Assembly: GCA_030602885.1 (NCBI GenBank)
Contig: JAUVYV010000016.1
Span: 1-64,000 of the forward strand
Reading direction: 5' to 3'
Source: Phycisphaerales bacterium
GTDB lineage: Bacteria > Planctomycetota > Phycisphaerae > Sedimentisphaerales > Anaerobacaceae
Length of the DNA: 64,000 nt
Under the pieces are notes generated by a model that did no database searches, was not told where the DNA came from, and saw only the letters and a list, made by a program, of their open reading frames with translations. Positions 1 to 9,681 of this stretch are shown here, piece after piece; the first letter of the stretch is position 1; each line of letters starts with the position of its first letter. A program made the position numbers and the translations under genes.

Positions 1-1142
1 GGAGCTGGCCCCCGAAAAAGCGAAATTCGTACGAACGGTTGAAACGACCGTTTGGCGCAAATGCGCAACGCTCTGCGCCTTAAATTCCAAATTCCAATTT
101 TTTTTTTACTCTTGTTTGCATAAGCACTTACGCAAATCGGCTGCGCCGAAAAGGCCGAATTTTCGCACCAAACGCGCAACTCGAACCTAATTATGGGGGG
201 CGCTTTACCCCCCGATGAAGCGCATATACAGAAAGTGAATATCCTAAACTCGCTCGTCTCGGCGAAGGCCGAAGCCGTAGCCGGGGAGGGTTCAAAATGC
301 CCACGCATTTACAAGATGTTACCTTTTATTTCTCAGCCCTTGAACTTTTTCAAAAATCAGTGTCAATCTGTGTAAATCTGTGTCTAAAAAACAAACCACC
401 TATATTGCCCAACTTAACTTGCTGGTAATTTACACCTTTTTATGCAAAACAAACCCAATTTTCACAAGGCCCACAATGAACTTAACTCTATACCTGAAAA
501 GGAATTACGAAAAATATTCACCTCTCCGAACGGTGAAAAGCAAACCCAAACAAACCCAATTCAAACCCAATTCAAACCCAATTTCAGCCCAAACAAACCC
601 AAAGCAAACCCAATCAAACCCAAAACGAACCCAAGTTTCAAGCGACCCGAGCTTGTCGAGGGCCGCGCAGATCCCCGCTTGTCCTCGGGAGATTGCTACG
701 TTGGTCCTGCAGCAGAGGAACTGCTCCTCCAATGGCCCAGCAGCAGGGGCCCCAACGCCACGGTCGCGCAGACCCCGCACCGCATCGGACAAAATGGGGC
801 ACGGAAAAAGATTCGGGACAATTCAACCTCCGTTTGCCACAAAAAAAACGCCTGAAATCACAGGGCTGTGAGAAATGCGGGTTAATACTTGTCAATCGGC
901 AGGCGGGCCTGCTGGGAAGTTTGCAAATGAGAAGAAGAAAGCCACAGAGGAATGAGATTGCTTTGCGGCTCGACTTCGTCGTGTCAAACCCCTGCGGTAT
1001 TGCTGCGCAATACGGGGTTCTCATCGCTTCTTAGAAAGTTGAACAGTAGAAAGTAGATCGCAGTTGAGCATTTTAGGTTTTGTGCTCTACTGTTCACCTT
1101 TCTACTGCTCCACTGCTCTATTTTTTGCCGGCAGGCAAAAAA
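1..1142. other. Non-coding repeat-rich region
   Basis: I find no credible gene here. Short open frames exist but their translations are low-complexity (Lys/Pro/Asn/Gln-rich strings from CAAACCC tracts). The stretch holds one copy of a large dispersed repeat (281-752). Near 1035-1110 a 10-base inverted pair (GAACAGTAGA and TCTACTGTTC) can form a hairpin. Confidence 0.7.
281..752 (+). repeat. Large dispersed repeat, copy A (inverted partner at 21138-21613)
   Basis: Read on the plus strand, this segment matches the reverse complement of 21138-21613 almost throughout. Shared blocks include the start (GCCCACGCATTTACAAGATG), a middle block (CCTATATTGCCCAACTTAAC), a tract of CAAACCCAA units and a GC-rich end (CAGATCCCCGCTTGTCCTCG). 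The least similar part is about 455-530. Edges are approximate because the alignment was done by eye. Identity is visibly high but not perfect, so these look like two diverging members of a repeat family rather than a recent duplication. Confidence 0.85.
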
Positions 1143-1144
1143 TA
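1119..1144 (-). terminator. Hairpin terminator after tRNA-Glu
   Basis: A perfect 11-bp stem (TATTTTTTGCC with GGCAAAAAATA) closes a 4-base loop right at the 3' end of the tRNA. The T/A tracts lie inside the stem, so it could work in both directions. Its first two bases overlap the tRNA end. Confidence 0.55.
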
Positions 1145-1217
1145 GCCCCAAGGGGATTCGAACCCCTGTTGCCGGGTTGAAAACCCGGTGTCCTAGGCCT
1201 ACCTAGACGATGGGGCC
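1143..1217 (-). tRNA. tRNA-Glu (anticodon TTC)
   Basis: On the minus strand the sequence folds as a full cloverleaf. The acceptor GGCCCCA pairs with TGGGGCT (with a G-T first pair), the anticodon stem CCGGG/CCCGG holds the loop TTTTCAA, and the T arm AGGGG-TTCGAAT-CCCCT is canonical. Anticodon TTC reads GAA/GAG, so this is glutamate. Discriminator base is A at 1143; CCA is not encoded. It lies just downstream of the ferredoxin gene on the same strand. Confidence 0.96.
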
Positions 1218-1310
1218 AAAGGAAAATTAAATATCAAAAATCAAAGTGCAAAATTTTCAAACGTTGCAACAGCTCCTTAATTTTTACTTTTTATTTTTGA
1301 ATTAATTTCC

Positions 1311-1484
1311 TTACTCCATAGTGATTGCTTCGACGGAACAGGCGTCAACGCAGACACCGCAATCGATGCAGGTTTCTACATTAACCACGGCCTTACCCTC
1401 GGCCATGCTGATGGCGTCGCTCGGGCACTCTGGTACACAGGATTCACAACCAGTGCATTTTTCGTTGTCTATTTTCGCCGGCAT
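1311..1484 (-). CDS. 2[4Fe-4S] ferredoxin (57 aa)
   Basis: This short minus-strand gene encodes a bacterial-type ferredoxin that carries electrons on two [4Fe-4S] clusters in the cytoplasm. Both cluster motifs are visible: CTGCESCVPECP at residues 10-21 and CIDCGVCVDACS about 29 residues later, in the usual CxxCxxCxxxCP / CxxCxxCxxxC spacing. It starts MPAKIDNEK and ends EAITME, the full length for this family. A GAAAGGG element about 9 bases before the ATG can serve as ribosome-binding site. It precedes tRNA-Glu on the same strand. The electron donor and acceptor cannot be told from this window. Confidence 0.93.
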   Translation of the reverse strand: MPAKIDNEKCTGCESCVPECPSDAISMAEGKAVVNVETCIDCGVCVDACSVEAITME

Positions 1485-1854
1485 TTACCAAACCCTTTCA
1501 AAAAGAAACTATACGAATAAGACGGATGAAATGTTACAAAAACAATGTCATATTACAATACAAAATTCCGGGGCAGAACAAAAATATCTTTGAGCTTTTG
1601 CACCAGCGATTATATTGTCGGCAGGCAGCGGTTTGTTCGCTGTTTTGCTCAAGCCGACCGATGGTCAGTTTGAGAGTGCAAAAATCAAAATTAAAAATGC
1701 AAAATTGCAGAATCCGCCTGCGGCGGATGGCTGATTTTATCGTATTTTTTGCGATTCGGAACGTGTTAGCAAGTAAAAGGTTACGTTAATTTTCGTCTGC
1801 AAACCGGTCGGTTTGAGCTGTTTTAGGGTTTTTTGATTTTGCAGGAGATTAGCG
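1485..1854. other. Intergenic, dispersed A-rich repeat
   Basis: No gene seen. It holds the repeat at 1663-1750 and, just before 1855, the ribosome-binding site GGAG (1844-1847) of the FAD oxidoreductase gene. Confidence 0.6.
1663..1750 (+). repeat. Dispersed A-rich repeat, copy 1 (second copy 27298-27382)
   Basis: About 88 bases starting TCAGTTTGA, through an A-rich block (AAAAATGCAAAATTG) to GGCGGATGGCTGATTTTAT. A direct copy lies at 27298-27382, with the same order of blocks and scattered differences. A partial A-rich relative occurs near 1225-1260. Confidence 0.75.
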
Positions 1855-3528
1855 ATGGGCAGGTCAATGCGTCGGTTAGTGTGGGTGTTTCTTTGCATCT
1901 GGGCTGTGGGGGGGCTTTGCGGCTGTGCGGACATGGGAGCATCCCAGGCCCGTTCTTTTGACGTGGTGGTTTACGGCGGCACCAGCGCCGGTGTTACAGC
2001 GACGGTTCAGGCAGTCAGGATGGGCAAAAGTGTTGTGCTGATTGAGCCGGGCGAGCACTTAGGCGGGTTGACCTCGGGCGGGCTCGGCGCCACGGACATC
2101 GGCAATAAGGGCGCTATCGGCGGCCTGGCAAGGGAGTTCTACACCCAAGTGTATCTGCACTACCTCAAAGACAAAAGCTGGAAGTATGAACAACGCAGCC
2201 AGTACAGAAGAGGTGATGACTCCTGGAGGGGCGGGGCGGAGAAGTGGGACAGGGAGCAGGCGTGGTGGATGTTCGAGCCGGGTGTGGCTGAGGCGATTTT
2301 TAACGATATGGTCCGCGAGGCGAAGGTGGCGGTTGTGTACGGTGAGCGTCTCGATTTGGAAAACGCAGTCTCAAAGGAGGGTTCACGGATTACATTTATC
2401 AGGATGGAATCAGGACGTGTTTTTGGCGGGAGGATGTTCATAGACGCCACCTACGAAGGCGATTTGATGGCCAAGGCGGGCGTTTCCTACACGGTCGGCA
2501 GGGAATCGAACTCGCAGTACGGCGAGACGCTCAACGGCGTTCAAACGAAAAATGCCCGTTCGCATAACTTTGAAAAGCCAGTTGACCCTTACGTTATACC
2601 GGGCGAGCCGTCGAGCGGGCTTGTGCCTCGCGTTCACGCCGGGGGCCCGGGCAAAGAAGGCCAGGGTGACCGGCGCGTGCAGGCGTACTGCTTCAGGATG
2701 TGCCTGACGGATGCAGCAGAAAACCGTCTGCCTTATCCAAAGCCCGACGACTACGATGAAAAACAGTACGAGCTGCTGCTGCGATACTATGAGGCGGGCT
2801 ATAACAAGATTGGCTGGCTGCCGACGATTATGCCGAACCGCAAGACCGACACGAATAACCGAGACGGCTTCTCGACGGACGATATAGGTATGAACTACGA
2901 ATATCCCGAGGCGGATTACGCAGTGCGGCAGAAGATAATCGCCGAGCACGAAAACTATCAGAAGGGCCTGATGTGGACACTGGCCAACCATCCGCGTGTT
3001 CCCGAAAGAGTCCGCAGAGAGGTCGGACGCTGGGGTCTTGCAAAGGACGAGTTTGTGGATAACGGCAACTGGCCCCGGCAGCTTTATGTTCGCGAGGCCC
3101 GGCGAATGGTCAGCGACTATGTGATGAGCGAGCACAACTGTCGCGGTCGGGACATCGTGCCCGACTCGGTCGGCCTTGGCGCGTACGGTATGGATTCGCA
3201 CAATACACAGCGGTATGTCGATTCGGAGGGCCACGTGCGAAATGAAGGGGACGTTCAGGTTGCGGTTGCGGGGCCGTATCCGATTAGTTACCGCTGCATT
3301 GTCCCCGGGCGGCAGCAGTGCTCAAACCTGCTCGTTCCGGTATGCCTGTCTGCCTCGCACATCGCCTACGGTTCAATTCGGATGGAGCCGGTCTTTATGG
3401 TACTCGGGCAATCCGCTGCGGTCGCTGTGTCGCTGGCAATCGATGACGGCGTCAGCGTTCAACAGGTCGATTATCAGAAACTGCGCAGACGGCTGCTGCG
3501 GGACAAGCAGGTTCTGGAGTGGAAATAG
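1855..3528 (+). CDS. Secreted FAD-dependent oxidoreductase, lipoprotein (557 aa)
   Basis: The product looks like a member of the FAD_oxidored (PF12831-type) family, common as secreted or lipid-anchored enzymes in planctomycetes and Bacteroidetes; the substrate is unknown. Residues 1-24 form a lipoprotein signal with a hydrophobic core and lipobox LCGC (Cys24). The dinucleotide-binding loop VVVYGGTSAGVTATVQA (residues 37-53) is followed by HLGGLTSGGLGATDIG, typical of the family. A C-terminal block (ASHIAYGSIRMEPVFMVLGQ) resembles the second FAD contact. Start ATG 1855 has GGAG seven bases upstream. It converges with the minus-strand TPR gene 20 bases downstream. Sugar or polysaccharide oxidation is possible but unproven. 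Confidence 0.85.
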   Translation: MGRSMRRLVWVFLCIWAVGGLCGCADMGASQARSFDVVVYGGTSAGVTATVQAVRMGKSVVLIEPGEHLGGLTSGGLGATDIGNKGAIGGLAREFYTQVYLHYLKDKSWKYEQRSQYRRGDDSWRGGAEKWDREQAWWMFEPGVAEAIFNDMVREAKVAVVYGERLDLENAVSKEGSRITFIRMESGRVFGGRMFIDATYEGDLMAKAGVSYTVGRESNSQYGETLNGVQTKNARSHNFEKPVDPYVIPGEPSSGLVPRVHAGGPGKEGQGDRRVQAYCFRMCLTDAAENRLPYPKPDDYDEKQYELLLRYYEAGYNKIGWLPTIMPNRKTDTNNRDGFSTDDIGMNYEYPEADYAVRQKIIAEHENYQKGLMWTLANHPRVPERVRREVGRWGLAKDEFVDNGNWPRQLYVREARRMVSDYVMSEHNCRGRDIVPDSVGLGAYGMDSHNTQRYVDSEGHVRNEGDVQVAVAGPYPISYRCIVPGRQQCSNLLVPVCLSASHIAYGSIRMEPVFMVLGQSAAVAVSLAIDDGVSVQQVDYQKLRRRLLRDKQVLEWK

Positions 3529-3548
3529 CGGCGGGCTTGTTTTGCCGG

Positions 3549-5984
3549 TCAGTTGTCGGGTTCTTCTTCTGTGACTTGCGACGCTTCCTGCTCAGGGGCT
3601 GTGCGCACAAGAGGAGGCGCTGCACCGAGGGCAAGGGCCATGTTCCGAACGTACTCGCTTAAGTCGTGCTGGGCGCTGTGGTCCAGGACTTTCTGGAAAC
3701 TGTCGCCCTGCTGGCTGGCCAGCACGTAAAGTGCCATCATGCGAGCCGGCCAGTCGGGGCTGTTTAAGCTCGTCGAGACCGCATCTGTCAGCTCATAATC
3801 CAGAGCCAAGGGCAGTATCGCGTTCATCGTATGTACGCGAACGAGCCAGTCGTCGTTTATAAGACTGTGAATCAACGACGATTTCAACAGGTCCGGCATC
3901 CAGCCGGCAAACTTAAATTTATAGGGTGGTTCGCCGCCGGCCATTGCGCGCTGCTCAAGCAGCAGGCCCGCAAAGAGCTGTGCCGTTTTTATTTTCTGGC
4001 CCTGGCGTCCTCTCGATAGAGAGTTCAGGCGGTTCTGCAGGAACTCCCTGCTGATTTCGACTGCGGGACGTTTTATCGTTACGGTGACCGGCTCGGTGCC
4101 CGGTACGCCGTTGATTTTTCTGCCGTCGCCTGTCCATACAGGGTCAAGATAGACCGTAAATTCTATGTTCAAGGCCGCCTGGGGGTGGCTGAGCAACAGC
4201 TCTCTGAGCCGGCCTGTCTGCAGGCGGATGGGCGCGACTGCACTGTGTCCGGGCTCAACGGGAAAAGACGGCCTTATCCGCACCGAAGCGAGATTCGGTA
4301 TCTGTTCGTTCAGGTCGCCGGTGACTTCGGCATCTACGGCCACAAAACCTTTGAAAAGGGCGTCATCCGATATGACCAGCGGCTCGAACCAGTTGTTGGT
4401 TATCGCAACGCTTGCCCCGAAGCTCGTGCCGTACGAGAACTTGTTGCCTCTCAGGCTGAGCTGTAAGGATATGATATCCCGCGGTTCGGCAAAGTTCGGG
4501 ACAATCTTTTCTCCGACGGTTTCCCTGAGAGACTTTAGGACGAAGCCGGGGTCGATTAAGGGGATGTATTCCGCGTCATTGTGGGCCAGAATACGTTTGG
4601 CCTCTTCCGCCGCGAGCGAGCCGCCGTCCAAGTCGATTGCTGTTTTGAGCGTCTCAATGGCGGCAGTTTTATCTGCCTTTGTTAGCCGAACCAGCCCGAG
4701 GGTCAGGATGGCTATCTGATTCGGTTGATAGTTGTTGATAAGGGCCTCGGCCAATTCGGCCTGGCCATTCTTTGCAAGTGAGTAGGCCAGCATAGAGGCG
4801 GCGGTCGGCGAATTGGGATCGGCTGAATAGGCCTTGTTGGCCCAGTCAATCGCATTTTCGGGCTCCGAGACGACAAAGCAATAAAACCACGCCAACTGTT
4901 TGTTGTCCACAATCCCGTCACCGGCAAGCACGGAGCGGATTGCTCTTTCTTCGGCGGCCCTGAGTATGCGGTCGGCCTGCTCGGTCCGGCCAATCTTGAC
5001 GGCTGCTTTTCCGGCAATCGCCTCGGCGAGCAGATCAAAACGTCCCTCGCTGCGCAATTGCTCGGCGATTTGCAGACACCTGGGCTGGTTGCGTCTTGAA
5101 TTGTAGCTGCTGACCGACCACGGAAGGTAAACAAGCGCCGGCAAATCCTCGCCCGGATGCAGAAACCTGAACAGCTCGGCGCAGTATTGGTAACTTCCCG
5201 ATGCCGTCTCGTAGAGCTGTATCCTGTCTGCATACTCTGCAAAGGCCAGCGCCGTTTTCATGTCAAGCGGGTTTTCACGCAGTTTCAGTCTGAGATATTC
5301 GAGATGGTTCACGGGACCGGGTGGTCTGGGCAAGAGCTCAGCGAGTTTTTCGTAGGCAAGCTGATTGTATTTATCGCTACTGTACGCGTATGCCAGAAGC
5401 TGGGTGGCATTCGGGTCGTCGGTCTTCTCCGCCTTCAAGAGACCCAGCAGCGTTGCCAATTCCGAGCTCAACGCAGTATTGGCAGGCCCCACGTCTGTTA
5501 ACAGGACCCCAAGGAGCATCTCCCGCTCTTCTCGCGAGCTCAACTGCTCCAGCAGGTATCGCACCGCTTTGTCCGAGACCTCGAGGTCGGACAGCTTGTC
5601 CACATATTCTATAAGTAAATTATAGACTATCTGTGATTGGTCCTCGTGCGACGGGCTCGATGCTATTTTGATCATATCGGCCAGGACGTAATTGGCCCTG
5701 CTATCCAGACTGGCAGCGGCGTTGAGCATCATAAGCGCCTGGTCGGCCTCGGCCCTGGCAGCATCCGGAGAGCCGGCAAGCTCGTAGGCAATCACATAGA
5801 ACGTTTCGCTGACCGACGGCGAGAAAAGTTTATCTGTTACATCGCGGACTCGTTGGCGAGCAGCTCTGGAGCGTCTGTCGATAGTCTCGGTACCGGCAGC
5901 CGAGTCGATAGTATCCTGGCCGGCAGCCGACTGGGCGAACAGCCAGAGTGCTGAAAAGAGTATAAGACACCTGGTTTTTAGCAT
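3549..5984 (-). CDS. Secreted TPR/HEAT-like repeat protein (811 aa)
   Basis: I do not recognise a named family. The protein has a signal peptide (residues 1-22, cleavage probably after SAAG) and then long runs of alpha-helical repeats. Residues about 200-470 read like degenerate TPRs (for example AASMLAYSLAKNGQAELAEA), a central part of about 490-640 looks like a beta domain, and the C-terminus (about 700-790) resembles HEAT repeats (PDWPARMMALYVLASQ). It most likely acts in the periplasm as a scaffold. It is the last gene of a minus-strand run after rodA and murJ, but separated from murJ by 254 bases, so its own promoter is likely. ATG 5984 has GGAG six bases upstream. Confidence 0.75.
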   Translation of the reverse strand: MLKTRCLILFSALWLFAQSAAGQDTIDSAAGTETIDRRSRAARQRVRDVTDKLFSPSVSETFYVIAYELAGSPDAARAEADQALMMLNAAASLDSRANYVLADMIKIASSPSHEDQSQIVYNLLIEYVDKLSDLEVSDKAVRYLLEQLSSREEREMLLGVLLTDVGPANTALSSELATLLGLLKAEKTDDPNATQLLAYAYSSDKYNQLAYEKLAELLPRPPGPVNHLEYLRLKLRENPLDMKTALAFAEYADRIQLYETASGSYQYCAELFRFLHPGEDLPALVYLPWSVSSYNSRRNQPRCLQIAEQLRSEGRFDLLAEAIAGKAAVKIGRTEQADRILRAAEERAIRSVLAGDGIVDNKQLAWFYCFVVSEPENAIDWANKAYSADPNSPTAASMLAYSLAKNGQAELAEALINNYQPNQIAILTLGLVRLTKADKTAAIETLKTAIDLDGGSLAAEEAKRILAHNDAEYIPLIDPGFVLKSLRETVGEKIVPNFAEPRDIISLQLSLRGNKFSYGTSFGASVAITNNWFEPLVISDDALFKGFVAVDAEVTGDLNEQIPNLASVRIRPSFPVEPGHSAVAPIRLQTGRLRELLLSHPQAALNIEFTVYLDPVWTGDGRKINGVPGTEPVTVTIKRPAVEISREFLQNRLNSLSRGRQGQKIKTAQLFAGLLLEQRAMAGGEPPYKFKFAGWMPDLLKSSLIHSLINDDWLVRVHTMNAILPLALDYELTDAVSTSLNSPDWPARMMALYVLASQQGDSFQKVLDHSAQHDLSEYVRNMALALGAAPPLVRTAPEQEASQVTEEEPDN

Positions 5985-6238
5985 TCACGTCTCCAATCCG
6001 CCTAAGAAACCCACCGCAGGCGGACAACGAGTATTTCGGGTGATTTCTATGCCTGCTTTAGCCCGATGCGGACATGGAATCGCGTATTTTAGTTCATTCG
6101 GACGGATTTGGCCGACCGACCGTATCAGTACGTGTTTTTTTCTCGGATGTGCGATTCTCTGTATGGTTTGGCCGAGGTTATAGGGCTTGGAGTACGGCAT
6201 CTGTGAAGCGAACACGGCCGCCCCTTAGCTGCTGCCGG

Positions 6239-7789
6239 TTAGCTGACTTTTCTGCCGGTCAGCAGCGAGAGCTCCTCGGTACCGAGCAGTCTTGCCGCTG
6301 CCGCATACACAACCACCGCTGCCGGGACTACCGCTGCGAGCCTGAGAACGTTGAAGAACCTGTCTGCGGGCAGCTTCGCCATCGCCAGGATTATTCCTGT
6401 ACAGACCCCAGTCATAACCGCCGTCGCCGCGAGGGTTTTGGCAAGGGTGAGCGGCAAGCCGGTGAGTATTGAGCGCCCAAAGCGTCTGCGGAGTCCGGTC
6501 AAGAGGATAGCGACCTGAAGGTATGCGCAAAGCGCCGTTGACAGCGCCAGGCCCGCCGTACCCATAAACCAGATTAGCGTAAGATTGAGGACCACATTCA
6601 CGCAGACGGCGACAATCGCGCTGAACATGGGTGTCTTCGAATCCTGCAGCGAGTAGTACGCGCGAGCTGTTATCAACTGCCAGAAGTAGCCGCTCAGCCC
6701 CACGGCATAGAACGAAAGGGTATAGGCAACGACCGGCGTATCGGCACTTGTGAATTGGCCGTGCTCGAATATGGCCGAGACCAGAGGTTTGGCTATCAGA
6801 AAGATACCTGCGGTTGCGGGAACAGCCACGAACATCGCTGTTTTGACGCCCTGCGATATCGTATTAGTCAGGGCGTTGAAATCCTTTCTCGCAGCATCTG
6901 AGCTCATGACCGGAAAGATTGCGGTGGCCAGGGATATGCCGAGCACTCCGAGCGGAAACTGGTAGAGCCGCTGGGCATAGTAGAGATACGACGGTGCTCC
7001 GTAAGTTAAGGGGTCGCCCTGTTCGTTCATGAAAGAGAGCGCTATGATGTCATCGGCAAGCGTGTTGATCTGGGTGACGGTAAGGCCGATTATCATGGGG
7101 CCCATCATGATGATAATCTTCCTAAATGCCTGCGAGTGTATGTCCCACGCGGGCCTGAGTGATACGCCGTGTCGTCGCAATGGGCCGAGCTGGATAGCAA
7201 TCTGGGCGAGGCCGGCGAGCAAGACAGCGAGTGCGATAAAGAAGACCTGCTGTTCTGCCTTGAGTTTTAAGGCCCATCCGCTGAACAAGATGCCGCCAAT
7301 GATACATATATTCAGGACAATTGGCGCGGCGGCGGGGGCGGCGAAGTGTCTGTGGACGTTCAGAATGCCTGCGAGTATTGCGACGATGCAGACGAATATC
7401 ATATATGGCAGCATTATCGAGCACAGTGCCAGACCCAATCGGGGCCCTGTTCGCGTCTCGAAGAGCCAATACCAGGTCCAAATGGTGAGCTGGCCTATGA
7501 CGACAATTGCTGCGAGTATGACGAAGATGACAGTGACGACTGTACAGGCGAGGCGATTTGCATCTTTTGGGTTATGATGAAGCTGTTCGCTATAGACGGG
7601 AATAAATGAGGCCGATGCCGCTCCCTCACCGAAGAGACGCCTGGCGAGGTTGGGAACTTTGAAACCCATAGTCCAGGCGGTCATGAGCCAGCCGGCACCG
7701 AAGAAATGCGCAAATGCCATGTCACGCACCATCCCGAGGACACGACTGAGCGTTGTCAGGAATGCGATTTGTCTGAAGCCCTTTATCAC
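6239..7789 (-). CDS. murJ: Lipid II flippase MurJ (MviN)
   Basis: MurJ moves lipid II across the inner membrane for peptidoglycan synthesis. The 516-residue product matches the usual length and has about 14 hydrophobic segments. The N-terminus (FLTTLSRVLGMVRDMAFAHF) and the block NLARRLFGEGAASASFIPVY are hallmark MurJ/MviN sequences, including the family's conserved arginines. The start is GTG at 7789 with AGGAA six bases upstream. rodA ends 69 bases upstream on the same strand, so the two cell-wall genes are probably co-transcribed. This supports a peptidoglycan-containing cell. Confidence 0.96.
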   Translation of the reverse strand: MIKGFRQIAFLTTLSRVLGMVRDMAFAHFFGAGWLMTAWTMGFKVPNLARRLFGEGAASASFIPVYSEQLHHNPKDANRLACTVVTVIFVILAAIVVIGQLTIWTWYWLFETRTGPRLGLALCSIMLPYMIFVCIVAILAGILNVHRHFAAPAAAPIVLNICIIGGILFSGWALKLKAEQQVFFIALAVLLAGLAQIAIQLGPLRRHGVSLRPAWDIHSQAFRKIIIMMGPMIIGLTVTQINTLADDIIALSFMNEQGDPLTYGAPSYLYYAQRLYQFPLGVLGISLATAIFPVMSSDAARKDFNALTNTISQGVKTAMFVAVPATAGIFLIAKPLVSAIFEHGQFTSADTPVVAYTLSFYAVGLSGYFWQLITARAYYSLQDSKTPMFSAIVAVCVNVVLNLTLIWFMGTAGLALSTALCAYLQVAILLTGLRRRFGRSILTGLPLTLAKTLAATAVMTGVCTGIILAMAKLPADRFFNVLRLAAVVPAAVVVYAAAARLLGTEELSLLTGRKVS

Positions 7790-7858
7790 TTGTGGTTCCT
7801 GTCTTGACTGGGAATAGTGCGTCTATTGTTATTCTTCGGAGAGGCGAGTCCGGTTTGT

Positions 7859-9106
7859 TCAGGATTTCGGCGCCACGGTAAACGGTCGTGAGCGTCCGAC
7901 ATTATTGAGCAGCCCCATAGCGGCCATACTTACGACCAGGCTCGAGCCGCCGTAGCTGACAAGCGGCAGGGTAAGACCGGTTATGGGCATCAGGCCGACG
8001 GTCATGCTCACGTTCACTATCACCTCCAGGGCAAACATTGCAACTATACCGGTCGCGAGCAGTCGGCCGAACGGGTCCGTATTATTGGCTGCAATCTCCA
8101 GCCCGCATGCAATGACGACCATATAAATCGCCAGCAGCCCCACACAGCCCACAAAGCCCCATTGATGGGCTATCATAGCGAATACAAAGTCGTTGTGTCT
8201 CTCGGGCAGAAAATTGTACTTTACGAACGGACCTTTGCCGAACCCGTAGCCCTTTGTTCCTCCCGAGGCGACGGCGTATTTCGACCTGATAAGGTGATAG
8301 CCCCAGTTGCTCTTCCACTGGGTGGTGCTGAACCTTGTGCCAACGAGTATTTCGCCGAGCATCGGGTGCCGCTCGGCTTTGTCGCGCAGCCAGTCGCTCT
8401 GCAGCAGCACGCTGCTGATTCTCGTCCTTTGATAAGGTTCCATTTTGAACCAGAGCAGCGGGGTGCACAGCAGAGCGAACAGCAGGATGACGAGAAGGTG
8501 TTTGACTTTTGCGCCGGCTGCGAACAGCATAACAAAGAGGATAGGCATCATCAGCAGTACTGTTCCCAGGTCGGGCTCGAGCAGTATGAGAATCATCGGC
8601 AGCAACGTCAAGACAAAGGGGCCTGTCAGGGCCCAGAGATTGCGATAGTTGCTGCGATACCGCAGATACCAGGCCAGGGCTATGATGAACGCCAGCTTGC
8701 AGAGCTCCGACGGCTGGACGCTCGGCAGGGCAAAACCGCGTATCGAAATTCTTATCCAGCGGTATGTGCCGTTTATCTCGGGTGCAAAGGGTAGTGTGAC
8801 TATGTATTTCGAGACAAGCAGAACGCCGAGCAGCATCAGCACCGCGGCGTATATCGACGCGCTTGCCGCTCCAAATCGGCGATAGCTTATCAGGTTTACT
8901 GCAACAAAGACGATTGCTCCAAGTGCGGCAAAGAGCACCTGTTTCTTCCACAAATCGGCCAACTGCCCGCCCGCCTCTGCGGCGCCGGTCTCTGCAGGAT
9001 GCCCCACGGAATAGATGGTCACTATCCCTATGACCACCAGCGCCGCCACACAGGCCAGGAGGATAACCCTGACGAAAAGAAGTCTGCCCTTCAGGAATTC
9101 GTACAT
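7859..9106 (-). CDS. rodA: Rod-shape peptidoglycan glycosyltransferase RodA (SEDS family)
   Basis: The product is a SEDS-family membrane glycosyltransferase that polymerises lipid II during elongation, together with a class B PBP. About ten membrane segments are visible. Family motifs include PEINGTYRWIRI, PSELCKLAFI and the C-terminal GLTLPLVSYGGSSLVVSM block. The order and length (415 aa) fit RodA better than FtsW, and the isolated position with murJ rather than in a dcw cluster agrees. I chose ATG 9106 (MYEFLKGR); an in-frame TTG nine codons upstream is also open, and neither has a strong ribosome-binding site. Confidence 0.92.
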   Translation of the reverse strand: MYEFLKGRLLFVRVILLACVAALVVIGIVTIYSVGHPAETGAAEAGGQLADLWKKQVLFAALGAIVFVAVNLISYRRFGAASASIYAAVLMLLGVLLVSKYIVTLPFAPEINGTYRWIRISIRGFALPSVQPSELCKLAFIIALAWYLRYRSNYRNLWALTGPFVLTLLPMILILLEPDLGTVLLMMPILFVMLFAAGAKVKHLLVILLFALLCTPLLWFKMEPYQRTRISSVLLQSDWLRDKAERHPMLGEILVGTRFSTTQWKSNWGYHLIRSKYAVASGGTKGYGFGKGPFVKYNFLPERHNDFVFAMIAHQWGFVGCVGLLAIYMVVIACGLEIAANNTDPFGRLLATGIVAMFALEVIVNVSMTVGLMPITGLTLPLVSYGGSSLVVSMAAMGLLNNVGRSRPFTVAPKS

Positions 9107-9681
9107 AGGAGCAAAATAGCAAAGCGGCAGCAAAAGTTAAGGGAAAAACGCAAAAACAAGCTCCGGTCCGCTCAATTCGGCTATCCGGCTTCTGCGGCAT
9201 TGTCGTTTTTATAGCCGGCGGCTCAACGGGCGGCAGAATAGCCCATCGCAGCAGATTGCCCAAATTAACATCCGGCCGTAAATGCTTGTCAACGCTGGTT
9301 TTAGGTGTGATATCGCCGTTTTTATGGGACTTTTCAATTTTTTTTTGGGGGGTTGGGGAAATTTTGCGAAATTTTTAAAAAATTCCCTTGATTAACATCC
9401 CACGTTGTGTTAGCATACAGTTGACTTTCACCAATAGTAACCTTGTGCATGTTTATGTGGTGTCGCACGATTACGCCAAGACGGCGAGGAAGGAGTAAAT
9501 GGAGGAGCGGATAGCAGTTACTTAATTACTTCTCCTTGGCTGCTCCTGCCGGTCAAGGCGCTGCGCTCGCCAAATGGTGAGCAGGTGTAATCAGGCGAAA
9601 ACAAAAGGATGCAGGAAGAAACCAAAATTGTGCAGGGTGTGTGGCTCTGCAGGAAGAAGAAAAGAAAGGAAGGTTTTTACT
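9107..9681. other. Intergenic region between rodA and the dockerin-like gene
   Basis: No gene is supported in this 575-base stretch; an open frame upstream of 9682 has no signal-like or conserved content. It contains a T9-G6 run (about 9341-9355) followed by an AT-rich imperfect palindrome to about 9386. A TTGACT hexamer lies at 9421, but I see no good -10 partner. The AGGAAGG at 9667-9673 is the ribosome-binding site for 9682. Confidence 0.55.

Noticed and set aside
541-640. CAAACCC tandem tract considered as a CRISPR array
   Set aside because: Units are about 10 bases without regular unique spacers, and no cas genes are present.
193-1034. Several overlapping open frames at the window start (up to about 160 codons)
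   Set aside because: They fall within the large repeat and translate CAAACCC tracts into Asn/Pro/Lys/Gln strings; different frames are equally open and no start signals are present.
2410-3234. A 274-codon minus-strand frame inside the FAD oxidoreductase gene
   Set aside because: Antisense shadow of a GC-rich gene; no protein features.
8082-9263. A 393-codon minus-strand frame overlapping rodA
   Set aside because: It is a +1 frame of rodA with Arg/Ser-rich low-quality translation; rodA carries all SEDS motifs.
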